From the NCBI RefSeq assembly GCF_963259705.1, contig NC_081861.1, positions 66,569,623 to 66,633,622 of the forward strand: 64,000 nt of DNA, read 5' to 3'. The position numbers and the translations under genes are program-made. Positions 9,645 to 19,682 of this stretch are shown here, one piece after another. A model generated the notes under the pieces. The model did not search any database, had not been told where the DNA came from, and was given only the letters and a program-made list of their open reading frames with translations. Origin of the DNA: Myotis daubentonii (taxonomy: Eukaryota; Chordata; Mammalia; Chiroptera; Vespertilionidae). Numbering within the stretch: the stretch's first letter is position 1; each line of letters opens with the position of its first letter.

Positions 9645-10040
9645 AAAATTTGATTTTAGAGAGAGAAACATCAATATAAGAGAGAAACACCAGCCCTGAG
9701 CGTCGGCCTGCAGACTGAAGGGTCCCAGGTTTGATTCCAGTCAAGGGCATGTACCTTGGTTGCAGGCACATCCCCAGTAGGGGGTGTGCAGGAGGCAGCT
9801 GATCGATGTTTCTCTCTCTTCGATGTTTCTAACTCTCTATCCCTCTCCCTTCCTCTCTGTAAAAAAATCAATAAAATATATTTTAAAAAAAAAGAGAGAG
9901 AGAGAAACACCAATCAGCTGTCCCCCATAAGCATAAGCACCAGGACCAGGGAACAAACCTGCAACTAGGACATGTGCCTTGACTGTGAACCAAATGTGTG
10001 AACCTTAGGTGCACAGGACAAGGCTCAACCAACATCTGTA
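9645..10040 (-). mobile_element. Ves-type SINE interrupted by another SINE
   Basis: Host SINE on the minus strand, in two parts (9645-9692 and 9913-10040). The right part reads GGGAACAAACCTGCAAC and GACATGTGCCTTGACTG, the complement of the SINE body. It is split by the plus-strand copy at 9693-9898. Confidence 0.75.
9693..9898 (+). mobile_element. Ves SINE inside a SINE, 5' internal deletion
   Basis: The 14-bp perfect duplication AGAGAGAAACACCA lies at 9679-9692 and 9899-9912. It starts GCCCTGAGCGTCGGCC, lacking about 24 bp of the tRNA-like head including the A box, while the B-box region GGTTTGATTCC (9729-9739) and the A-rich tail are kept. Loss of the A box should abolish RNA polymerase III transcription. 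Confidence 0.88.
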
Positions 10041-10390
10041 GCCACATTTAAAATCATCCATAATTATCCTTTCTCTTACTGTCCTTGTTTGGATTTGTTA
10101 TGGCTACTAAGTTGTGTAATATTTCATCTTATCCTATTATAAGGAAGAGTTCACATAATATTAGAAAATCTGTTCTTTGAAAGTTTGGTAGATTTTGCTT
10201 GGAAAACTTTCTGGGTCTGGTGCTTTTGCAAAAAGTTTTTAAACTGCTTTAATTTATATTATGGTTATGGGGATGTTTATACATCTTATTTCTTCTTGAA
10301 TCAGTTTATTAATTTATATATTTTCTGGAAATTATCCATTTCATGTAACTTTTCAAGTTTACTGACAAGATTTTTTGAGAAATTTAATAG
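10041..10390 (-). mobile_element. Decayed LINE-1 ORF2 region, segment 5
   Basis: Antisense ORF2 with TTTTCTGGAAATTATCCATTT (10321-10341) type landmarks. It continues the old element up to the younger LINE-1. Confidence 0.6.
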
Positions 10391-11872
10391 CTTTATTTTT
10401 TAAAAATTTTATTTTATTATTTAAAGTATTATAAATAGTAGTACATACATCTCCTTTTTCCCCCATTAACCTTCCCCCAGCCTCCCCCAGCCCCGTTGCA
10501 TTCCCTCATCACCCCCCCCCAGTGTCTTGTGTCCATTGGTTATGCTTATATGCATGCACACAAGTCCTTTGGTTGATCTCTTACCACCCCCTCCTCAATA
10601 CTCCCCAGCCTTCCCGTTGTAATTTGACAGTCTGTTCGATGTGTCTCTGCCTCTGTATCTATCTTTTTATTCATCAGGTTATAATGTTCTTTATTATCCA
10701 TACTAGAGGCCCGGTGCACAAAAATTTGTGCACTGGCGGGGGTGGGGGTTGTGTTCTTCAGCCCAAACTGTGCCATCTCACAGTCTGGGACCCCTCGGGA
10801 GATAACCACCTGCTGGCTTAGGCCCGCTCCCCTGGCCACATACGGCAGGCCCGGATCCCACAGCAGGGCTGGCGGCTGATGGAGCTTCACCGCCCCGCAG
10901 CCCCGGGTCGCACAAGGCAGGCCCAGATCTGGCAGTGGGGCTGGCAGCCGATCGCTCTTCCCTGCCCCACTGCTCCCAGTTGCATAAGGCAGGCCAATGG
11001 TGCTTCCCTGTCCCGCCACCCCGGGTCACACACAACAGGCCCGGATCTGGTGGCGGGTTGGGCAGCCGATTGCACTGCTCCGCCTGCAGTATGCAAATTT
11101 AACGGCCATCTTTGTTGGGTTAATTTACATACTCTTCTGATTGGCTGTTGGGTGTAGCAAAGGTATGGTCAATTAGCATCTTTGTATTTTACTAGTGTAG
11201 AAATGAGTGAGATCATGTGGTATTTTTCTTTCACAGCCTGGGTTATTTCACTTAGGATAATGCTCTCCAGTTCCATCCATGCTGCTGCAAATGGTAAGAA
11301 TTTCTTCTTTTTATAGCAGCATAGTATTCCAATGTGTAGATGTACCATAGTTTTCTAATCTACTCATCTGCTGATAGGCATTTAGGCTGCTTCCAAATCT
11401 TAGCTATTGTAAATTGTGCTGCTATGAACATAAGGGTGCATATATCCTTTCTGATTGGTGTTTCTGTTTTCTTGGGATATATTCCTAGAAGTGGGATTAC
11501 TGGGTCAAATGGCAGTTCCATTTTTAAATTTTTGAGGAAACACCATACTGTTTTCTACAATGTCTGCACCACTCTGCATTCCCACCAGCAGTGCAGGAGG
11601 GTTCCTTTTTCTCCGCATCCTCTCCAGCACTTGTCGTTTGTTGATTTGTTGATGATAGTCATTCTGACAGGTGTGAGGTGTTTTGATTTGCATCTCTTGA
11701 ATGATTAGTGACTTTGAGCATGTTTTCATATGTCTCTTGGCTTTCTGGATGTCCTCTTTCAAAAAGTGCCTATTGAGGTCCTTTGCCCATTTTTTTGATT
11801 TGATTGTTTATCTTCCTTTTGTTAAGTTGTATGAGTTCCTTGTAAATGTATAATAGATTTCTAATATCTTTT
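10391..11872 (-). mobile_element. Bat LINE-1, 5' truncated, split by a Helitron
   Basis: Antisense 3' UTR (GTGTCCATTGGTTATGCTTA, 10528-10547) followed by ORF2 C-terminal sequence to about 11872. It closely parallels 24460-25290 on the other strand. The Helitron at 10703-11201 interrupts it. There are several stops and indels. Confidence 0.82.
10703..11201 (-). mobile_element. Helitron, non-autonomous, 499 bp
   Basis: Minus strand: 5' TCTACACTAGTAAAATAC preceded by A; 3' hairpin GTGCACAAATTT/TTGTGCAC then GGGCCTCTAG followed by T. The interior is GC-rich with two ~100-bp GC blocks but no coding sequence. It sits inside the younger LINE-1, so it postdates it. Confidence 0.9.
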
Positions 11873-12000
11873 TAAACTGTGATCTTATTTCATTTCTCAT
11901 TTATATTTTATACCTCCTATCTTTTTTGCAATTTATCTTTCTAGGATGTTTTTATTAATGTTTTTATACCTAAATCGTGTCTTAATATTCATAGATCTCA
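11873..12000 (-). mobile_element. Decayed LINE-1, segment 6
   Basis: AT-rich antisense continuation of the old LINE-1 after the younger one. The end point is not clear. Confidence 0.4.
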
Positions 12001-12632
12001 GTGACATGCTAACTTGAACATTTGCTAAGGTCCAGTAATAGCTAGGAGACGTTCAGACTTCATTCGGAAAAAAAAAAAAAAGATATGTTATATTGGCGTT
12101 AAAAGATTGAATGCAAGTATTACAACTCATGACTTTTTTTTCATCTTTGTGAAATCTCAGAAATTCTTTCTCCTTTCTACATCCTTCAACTATCACATAT
12201 GAGGAGCAATAGGTCATTTTACTTCAGCTAGAGTGAAATAAGGTGAACAATTCATGAAATTGAACGTGGATGATAAAAAATATAAGTATACTGGAATTTT
12301 TGGGGGGAAATATATCTATGGCACTTGAATTTCAATACACAGTGTACATGAGATTCTTTTCACTGATAATATTATTAACACAAAGCACACAAGCCCCTTG
12401 CTTTTGTATTTCTTCAGCTTTCTATGTGGCAAGCAAGATACCTAAGATGTATCACTTTGATAATTTAGGAAGTTCACAATTATTCATCGATTTTGAAAAA
12501 CAAACAGACCAAAAAATTGTGACTCAGAAAACTAACACTTGGGCAAAAACTGCATTATTGTGAGGGCAAATAAGGATGAGATAGATATCATTTGTTCTTC
12601 AGAAAACTGAAATCTATTCCATTATTATATTA
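12001..12632. other. Unassigned DNA
   Basis: No recognised repeat or gene. It contains an A-run at 12067-12081 and a 97-codon frame at 12270-12563 without family features, composition bias or flanking splice signals, which I treat as chance. Confidence 0.4.
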
Positions 12633-13268
12633 CTAGGGGCCCGGTGCACGAAATTCGTGCACTGGGTGTGTGTGGGGGGGAGTGTCCCTCATCCCAGCCT
12701 GCCCCCTCTCACATACTGGGAGCCCTCAGGCGTTGACCACCATCACCCTCCAATCGCAGGATCGGCCCCTTGCCCAGGCCTGACGCCTCTGGCCTAGGCG
12801 TCCGGCCCGGGCAGCGGGGACCCGCAGTGGCAGCGCCCCGCGATCGTGGGCTTCGCTTTAGGCCCAGGCAAGGGACCCCTAGCTCCCGGGACTGCCAGCT
12901 TCGACCGTGCCCAGCTCCCATCGCTGGCTCCACCCCTACTTCCTGCTATCACTGGCCAGGGCGGAAAAGGCACCTGATTCTCTGATCATGGCTGGGGGGC
13001 AGGGCAAAGGCGGCCCCAGGGCCGCCTTTGCCCTGCCCCCCAGCTCTTAGCTCCCCCTTGGGTTTCTGATCACTGTCAGGGGCAGGGGGCTTCTTCCTGC
13101 TTTCCCTTTCGCCTCCCTGCATTGTCCCTACATATGCAAATTAACCGCCATCTTGTTGGCAGTTAACTGTCAATCTTAGTTGGCAGTTAATTTGCATATA
13201 GCCCTGATTAGCCAATGAAAAGGGTAGCTCGTACGCCAATTACCATTTTTCTCTTTTATTAGTGTTGA
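12633..13268 (-). mobile_element. Helitron with long GC palindrome, 636 bp
   Basis: Minus strand: TCAACACTAATAAAAGAG at the 5' end, hairpin GTGCACGAATTTCGTGCAC and GGGCCCCTAG at the 3' end, flanked by A and T. A perfect inverted repeat of 26-bp arms with a 2-bp centre lies at 12991-13044. The 5' part carries ATGCAAAT (13133-13140), CGCCATCTTG (13146-13155) and CCAAT boxes. Sister copies are at 62665-63327 and 63586-64000. Confidence 0.92.
12991..13044. repeat. Perfect 54-bp palindrome in Helitron
   Basis: Left arm 12991-13016 and right arm 13019-13044 are exact complements with CA in the centre. The equivalent in 62665-63327 has one mismatch; in 63586-64000 one arm and the centre are gone. 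Confidence 0.92.
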
Positions 13269-13284
13269 TTACATTACTCTTTTA

Positions 13285-13856
13285 CTAGTGGCCTGGTGCA
13301 TGAAATTCATGCATGGGGGGGGGGTGTCCCTCAGCCTGGCAGGCACCCTCTCCAATCTGGGACTCTCGGGGGATGTCTGAATGCCGGTTTAGGCCTGATC
13401 CCTCTCACAATTTGTGACCACTGGCTCCTAAATGCTCACCTGCCTGCCTACCTGATTGCCCCTAACCACTCTGCCTACCAGCATGATTGCCCCCAATTTC
13501 CCCCCCTTCCGGCCTGATCACCCCTAACTGCCTCCTTGCCAGCCTGATTGCCCACAACTGCCACCCCCCGCCGGCCGACTTGCCCCCAAGTGCACCCCTG
13601 CTGGCCTGCTTGCTCCCAACTACCCCCCCTGCCAGCCTGATCACCGTTAACTGACCCCTGCTGGCCTGTTTGACCCCAACTGCCCCCCCACTGGCCTGAT
13701 CACCCCTAACTGCCCCCCTGCCAGCCTGATTGTCCCCAACTGCCCTCCCCTGCCAGCCTGATCACCCCTAACTGCCTCTGCTTTGGCCTCACCACCATGG
13801 CTTTGTCCGGAAGGTCTCCCCATCTAATTAGCATATTACCCTTTTATTAGTATAGA
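13285..13856 (-). mobile_element. Helitron with ~35-bp minisatellite
   Basis: Minus strand: 5' TCTATACTAATAAAAGGG and 3' hairpin GCATGAATTTCATGC then AGGCCACTAG. The interior (13435-13780) is a repeat of ~35-bp units containing GCCTGATTGCCCC and AACTGCC. Same subfamily as 32688-33388. It lies 16 bp from the Helitron at 12633-13268 in the same orientation. Confidence 0.88.
13435..13780 (+). repeat. ~35-bp minisatellite inside Helitron
   Basis: About ten imperfect units with a CCTGATCACCCCTAACTGCC-like core. The complementary array is at 32755-33185. Confidence 0.8.
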
Positions 13857-14004
13857 TACACATTATACAATCTTTCTGGAAATCCCATTGTAGTGGATAA
13901 TATCACTTACTGTCCTATATTACAGGTAATAAAATAATAATTTTCATAGTGTTATTCATGTATTTCTTGCATTGAGTAGAGTAGTTATACATTTAGGCTC
14001 CCAA

Positions 14005-14195
14005 TTTAAACTATGTTGGCTTGAATACTTGCTCCACCTCTTCCTAGTATTCTGACTATTGGAAAACTACTTAAACTCTCTGATTCTTCATAGATTAAAT
14101 GGAAGTAGTACATGATTATTGTGAGGAGTAAATGAATTCATTAATGAAAAACATTTGGCATAGTGTTTGGTACATAATAAGATATAACAAACATT
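14005..14195 (+). mobile_element. MIR SINE
   Basis: Follows the MIR core in order: CTTGAATACTTGCTCCACC, TTGGAAAACTACTTAAACTCT, then GTGAGGAGTAAATGA and TAGTGTTTGGTACATAATAAG. It is an ancient, diverged copy between two Helitron clusters. Confidence 0.75.
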
Positions 14196-14315
14196 AGGTG
14201 TTTTTAATACATGAAAGACATCTATTTAGGTTTGTTCACTGATATTAGAATTAGTGTAGGATTCTGTATACTTTGCTTGTTGATTTAAAAAATAAAATTA
14301 GCCCTAGGAAAATGA

Positions 14316-14962
14316 TCTACACTAATAAAAGAGAAACATGGTAATTAGTGTCACTCTGCTACCCTTCCCATTGGATAATCCCCCTGTCACTCACAAAGTA
14401 GGGCCGAGATATGCAAATTAACTGGCAGCCAAGATGGCGGCTGGCAGCCAGGCAGCTGATGCGAACAGGGAGGCTTGCTTGCTTCAGTGACAGAGGACTC
14501 CAACGTTCCCCGCCTGACTTGCCGGCCTCTCAGCTGCAACTCTCAGCAACTATGTTGCGAATAAAGAAGCTAAAAAACCCCCAGAAACCTGCTTTACTCA
14601 GCGGAGCTTCAGCCAGCCAGACCGCAACATTGTATCAAATACAGATGGTAAACAAAGGCCAGAAACTTGTTTTCAGCAGCCGAGGCCTCAGAGCTAAAGC
14701 TGGCCCAGAATAAAAAAAATAAAAAAATAAAAAACGGAGTGGTTGGAAGCTATAGTCCCAGCCTGAAAACAGCCCTCAGCTCCTCAGCCAGACTGGCCAG
14801 GCACCCCAGTGGGGACCCCCACCCTGAAGGGTGTGTGACCAGCTGCAAACAGCCATCATCCCCTCAGCCAGACTGGCCAGGCACCCCAGTGGGGACCCCA
14901 CCCTGATCCAGGACACCCTTCAGGGCAAACCAGCCAGCCCCACCCATGCACCAGGCCTCTAT
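14316..14962 (+). mobile_element. Helitron, 5' unit of composite copy 2
   Basis: Starts TCTACACTAATAAAAGAG after A and ends GGCCTCTAT with no spacer before the next unit; the expected terminal CTAG is CTAT. The pre-terminal hairpin is degraded. An octamer ATGCAAAT (14411-14418) and CAAGATGGCGGC (14430-14441) lie in the first 130 bp. Homologous to 5691-6324 on the opposite strand. The 100-codon frame here has no recognisable domain. Confidence 0.88.
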
Positions 14963-15595
14963 TCTATATAGTAAAAAGGTAATATGCCTACCAGCACCGG
15001 GATCAGTGGAGCTGTGAGGCTTCCCGGCACTGGGATCAGCGTGACAGGGGGCAGCACCCAAACCCCCTGATAGCCCTGCAGCTCTGTGTGTGACAGGGGG
15101 CGGAGCCCCAACCCCCCTCCCCCCCACGGGCCCTGCTCTGTGTGTGACAGTGGCGCCGCCTCAACCCCCTGATCAGCCCTGCTCTGTGGGTGACAGAGGG
15201 CGGCACCCCAACCCCCCTGATGGGCCCTGCTCTGTGTGTGACAGGGGGTGGCGCCGCAACCTCCCCATCGACCCTGCCTTGAGTGTGACAAGGGGCGGTG
15301 CCCCAACCCCCCAATCGGCCCTACCCTGAGCGTGACTGAGGGTGGCATCGCAACCTCCCAATCTGCCCTGCTCTGTGCATGCAGGGGAAGGCGCCCCAAC
15401 TCCCCAATCGGCCCTGCTCTGAGCCTGACCAGAGGCTGCACCTAGGGATTGGGCCTGCCCTCTGCCACCCGGGAGCAGGCCTAAGCCAGCAGGTCGTTAT
15501 CTCCCGAGGGGTACCAGACTGCGAGAGGGCACAGGCCGGGCTGAGGGACCCCCCTTCCCCCTGAGTGCACAAATTTTTATGCACTGGGCCTCTAG
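14963..15595 (+). mobile_element. Helitron, 3' unit of composite copy 2
   Basis: Starts TCTATATAG directly after CTAT of the previous unit and ends with GTGCACAAATTTTTATGCAC then TGGGCCTCTAG, followed by T. The interior is about eight ~47-bp units (15040-15430), against about thirteen in copy 1. The overlapping open frames on both strands are repeat artefacts. Confidence 0.9.
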
Positions 15596-16875
15596 TTAAT
15601 GTATAAAAGTAAAGAAGATGTGATCTAAATAAAATATAGAAAATAGAAATCACATTAAAAAGTCTAGAGGAGAATATTTGGAAATAATAGTCCTCAATAT
15701 AAGATACCTTTTTAAGGAAAAAGTCAAAATAATGATGTATTTCTTATGTACATTATCATGAAAAGATGTCCAAAGTCTTAACTTGAAAAAAATTAAAATA
15801 TACATAGTTATGGAATCATCTCATTCTTTAAAATTGTATGTGAAAGTATTTTTAAGTGTAAATATATCCAAAAAATCGGAAAGGTAGATAACCAAGATAT
15901 TAACATTTCTTATATCTAAGTAGGTTACCATAAATTATTTTGCTCTTTTTCTTTAAATTTATACATTCATTGTTAAAAATGTAAAGCATAAAGATAAAAC
16001 TTCACATTCTTCTTAATTAATAAAATTATTCATACTTTGGGTAAAAGTCAAAGACTATGTTAAAATCAGAGAAGAGAGTAAAAGTTCACTGCTTGTCAAA
16101 AGCAAACTAAAATAATCTTTTATTATAAATATGTGTTAAATTTTAGTGAAGGCATCACATCCTCATGACATCCTTCTTTATTCAGAATGTCTTTACCAGA
16201 GATCAAATTTGTAAATAACATGGTATTGTACCCTAAACTAACAAATAAAGGTATTCATATTTGGATATAATAAATACTATGCAAATGATCTAGAAAATGT
16301 CTAATGTGTATCTTGGAGTTTGGCAAAGTGTTGTGGAAGTGTTGGGTTAATTTTGCATAAGGTTAGCCCAATTTACCCCAAATTGGGAATTAAAAAAGAC
16401 AATATATGCAGTGGTGATTTGGTTATGCAACTGAAATTTTGTTTACTATTTTTATTGTTTCTTAAGTACAAAGGGATGAAGAGGTTTTTTTTTTGTTTGT
16501 TGTTGTTGTTGTTTTACTAGAGAAGCAATGTATAAATGTAATGAAAACATCTAGCATAGAATATGTCACACAACTTATTTTCACCTACAAGCCCCTCTCC
16601 TGTAAAACAGTGCAATTCTATGAAATCAGATTGTCACACCTCTGAAATGGCCAAATCTTAGGAAACACTTTATATTGAAGAAAGCCACTGACTTTTTTAT
16701 GCTTAATGATCAACAAACCCGACAATTCTTAGGTCAGTCATACCAAAAGTAGAGTGTCTAAGGTAGAGGTGAAAGGTAGATTTAATTAAGAAAGAGGAAG
16801 GACCAGCTAGAATAATCTGTTTCAAAGTGCTATTTCTTAAATTCAAACTTATACAACCAGCTAAAGCTTTTGGAG
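15596..16875. other. Unassigned AT-rich DNA
   Basis: About 1.3 kb without a recognised repeat, gene or RNA. There are only short chance frames. It may be unique DNA or very old repeat. Confidence 0.4.
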
Positions 16876-17035
16876 CACATCTTAACTGCCAGGCATTGTG
16901 GTAAAAAGCTATACATATGTTTCCTATTTTAGTCCTCATAATAACTCTAGAAGAAAAATTGTTACTATCAGCATATTAAAGATGAAGAAACAGGCACAAA
17001 CATAACCAGGGTTAAAATATTATTAAGGTTTCAAA
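16876..17035 (-). mobile_element. MIR SINE
   Basis: Antisense MIR: TGCCAGGCATTGTGG, then TTTAGTCCTCATAATAACTCT and AGATGAAGAAACAGGC in the usual order. Diverged. Confidence 0.7.
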
Positions 17036-17072
17036 GGAAGCTTGTTTTACACTACTAAAGAAGAACCTCTTT

Positions 17073-17288
17073 GCCGAAACCGGTTTGGCTCAGTGGATAG
17101 AGCGTCGGCCTGCGGACTCAAGGGTCCCAGGTTCGATTCCGGTCAAGGGCATGTAACTTGGTTGCGGGCACATCCCCAGTAGGAGATGTGCAGGAGGCAG
17201 CAGATCGATGTTTCTCTCTCATCGATATTTCTAACTCTCTATCTCTCTCCCTTCCTCTCTAAAAAATCAATAAAATATATTAAAAAAG
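17073..17288 (+). mobile_element. Ves SINE, full length
   Basis: tRNA-derived head with A box TGGCTCAGTGG (17087-17097) and B box GGTTCGATTCC (17131-17141), then the body and a CAATAAAATATAT-type A-rich tail. Flanks AAGAAGAACCTCTTT (17058-17072) and AAGAAGAATCTCTTT (17289-17303) match at 14 of 15. Both promoter boxes look intact, so it could have been a transcribed source copy. Confidence 0.93.
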
Positions 17289-17303
17289 AAGAAGAATCTC
17301 TTT

Positions 17304-18104
17304 TTCTGGCTTACCCAACCCAAGTTTATTTCTTGCTCACATTACATGTCCAGCACAGTCAGAATAACTTAATACTTTAAAAATAGTACATGTAGTTAAA
17401 GAGGTAGAGAAGTTCAATGACCTAAGGATGAAGCATGCCTAATTGAATTGGAATATTTACACTTGGAACTATGCAATATTCCTTGAGGATGGCCTGTGCC
17501 TAATGTAAATACGGGGATGTTAAATAATTTCAAAGAGAAACTGCAACTTAGGAACTTATGCAAGCCAACAGCTGTGACCTCAGTCAAGCAGGCAGTGGAG
17601 TTTTCATTCAGCAAGCTGTGCCTCATGCTTCTTTGGCTAGAGCTATGTATATTTAATTAGTGTCCTCTCACCTTCACAGTATATGTTTTTCCAATTGACA
17701 GTTTCTGGCACCAAAAGAATGTCCTTGAGAAAAAAGTCAGGCCTATTGACTACTAAGCATATTATTTGACTTGGTGTTCAACCATTCTGAAGAAAGAACT
17801 GGGAATAATGAAAGACAGTGGGGCAGAGAGCCACTTTAACTGACAGTGTCAGGTCGGTCGAAGCTATTGAACAGTTCCTATTAAATTAGCTTAGCTTCAT
17901 TTCTGCTAGTTAAAGCTGGCATGCTGACAAATTAGTTTCTGTCTGTATAGAAAAAGAGTAAGGAAGAGCAGATTTACATTGGGGGCTTAGTGACAGTCAC
18001 ATCACAAGGTCAATAAGAACATGTCCATCACAGAACTGTGTTTGTCCCATGTCAATACATTGGATGATCAGCTTCAGGAGGTAAGCACATTCTTTCTGAT
18101 GAAA
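17304..18104. other. Unassigned, apparently single-copy DNA
   Basis: No repeat is recognised across about 800 bp. One short frame from ATG at 18021 runs into CAGGAG|GTAAGC at 18074-18085, which looks like a splice donor. Evidence for an exon is thin: no homology recognised and no acceptor chosen. Confidence 0.35.
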
Positions 18105-18185
18105 GAATGGGGGAGGGTGGGTAAGGTGAGAGGAGGTGGAAGAGGGTATAGGGAGGATAAAAGAGCCCTTAGCATTCTTTTAAAG
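18105..18185 (+). repeat. LINE-1 3' UTR-like segment, first of a direct pair
   Basis: The GGTAAGGTGAGAGGAG / AAGAGGGTATAGGGAGGATA / AAAAGAGCCCTTAGCATT order recurs at 18946-19016. The first two blocks resemble LINE-1 3' UTR; the last block is shared only by these two. Confidence 0.55.
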
Positions 18186-18635
18186 TTATTTCATTATTTC
18201 TCTGAAGGAATTTTAGCAGAGATAATTTTACAGTTTTTATTGCTTGCTGGAAATCCAAATGTAAATTTTATTTAGTATTTCCACTCATAGATATGTGGGA
18301 CAAGATTGTGTCCCTTCTTGAAAAAAAATTATAAATTAAGATACTATTTTTTTTACATTTTTAAAAAAATTCTACAGCTTCAAAAACTGTACATATTTGT
18401 TGAAATTGTGTCAAGAATAATTTTGGATATATGACTTTAAAAAGAGGCAAAATTGACCTCATCTAATTTTTTCATCTCAGATTTCAGATTGTAAGCCCTA
18501 GAATGTTTGGAATTTCTACCAACACCAGGGAAAATAACTAATGGAGGGAATTCTATTCACTTCTAGGAATGCTTTTGGATGTGGAACAAGCACCCTTAAC
18601 TTTCTTTTTGTTAAATGTATTTTCCTTTTTTATTG
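18186..18635. other. Unassigned DNA
   Basis: AT-rich stretch with no recognised feature. Confidence 0.35.
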
Positions 18636-18765
18636 AAGTTATTGGAGTGATATTGGTTAACAAAATTATACAGGTTTCTGGTGCACAATTCCACAGTATA
18701 TCATCTGTACACTGTATTGTGTGTTCACCACCCTAAGTCAACTCTCCTTCCATCACCATTATGAT
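18636..18765 (-). mobile_element. Old LINE-1 3' end, antisense part
   Basis: TATTGAAGTTATTGGAGTGA and TACAGGTTTCTGGTGCACAA are landmarks of an old LINE-1 3' end in antisense. It joins sense-strand 3' UTR sequence at about 18765, so the two form an inverted pair. Confidence 0.6.
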
Positions 18766-19016
18766 TTCACTCATATGCGGAATCTAATGAACAAAATTAA
18801 CTAACAAAGCAAAATAGAGACAAACTCATAGAAAGAGAGCAGGCTAACAACAGTCGGGGAAGGGTAGAGTGACTGAGCATAAAAGAAAAAAAGAGAGAGA
18901 AAAAAACCCCTCATGGACATGGGCAACAGTGTAGTGATTACCAGGGGGAGGGTAAGGTGAGAGGAGATGGAAAAGGGTATAGGGGGGGATAAAAGAGCTC
19001 TTAGCATTATTTTAAC
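18766..19016 (+). mobile_element. Old LINE-1 3' UTR, sense part
   Basis: ATTTCACTCATATGCGGAAT and GACAAACTCATAGAAAGAGA follow the old LINE-1 3' UTR order. Ends with the segment repeated at 18105-18185. Confidence 0.6.
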
Positions 19017-19682
19017 TAATTTTAAAATTGTCTCTTACAAAAACCAGTGCCATGCATGGATAAAATAGCTATCTTCCTATGTTGCTCATAATACACGGGA
19101 AAATTATTCTGGAGAAATAAGAAAATGACATATATCAAAACAACTTTCTGTGGTGTGTGGGTATAGTAACAAGACAGTTTCTCCCATCACTTGGTACTGT
19201 TATCTCCCTTTATTCCCCTTTTACCTGCTTTCCTTTTAGTTCCCTCAAGTTTTTAATTATGGCATTCCCCAAACCAAATCTTTTCATGCTTCAAAATTCT
19301 CCCTTCCTCTCTCCATACCTGTTCATTGCTTAGCCACAGAAGCTGATTTCAGTTTTTAATGTGATTGCTTTGTGCAAGAGGTTAAGTGGCTGATAGCTCT
19401 CCCAGAGGAACTTCCTACTTTAAAAGAAAGGAGGTGAATGAATCTCCAAATGGTAGAATTTAGAAACTTTCACAAAATAAAGCATTCTTCAAGAAGAATT
19501 TTAAAACAAAAGGCTTACCTGGCATTTCTAAATTGCCTACAGGCTGGCATGCCTACTCCATACCATTTCTTCTCTATTTTGAACCCTCCCTACAGATTGT
19601 GAAAGTTTTGGGTGGGGGATTAATGCTGAATATATTAATTATGCCATTAAATAACAAATTGCCCAAGACTTAGGCTTAAAAT
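19017..19682. other. Unassigned DNA
   Basis: No recognised gene or repeat in about 660 bp before the long LINE-1. Confidence 0.4.

Noticed and set aside
12633..13856. Autonomous Helitron with Rep/helicase
   Set aside because: Neither this nor any other Helitron here holds a long frame with Rep or helicase motifs; all are non-autonomous.
14959..15653. 160-codon and other open frames on the minus strand
   Set aside because: Same minisatellite in the second composite Helitron copy.
17073..17150. tRNA gene
   Set aside because: The A and B boxes belong to the tRNA-derived head of a Ves SINE with a duplication and A tail; not a folded functional tRNA.
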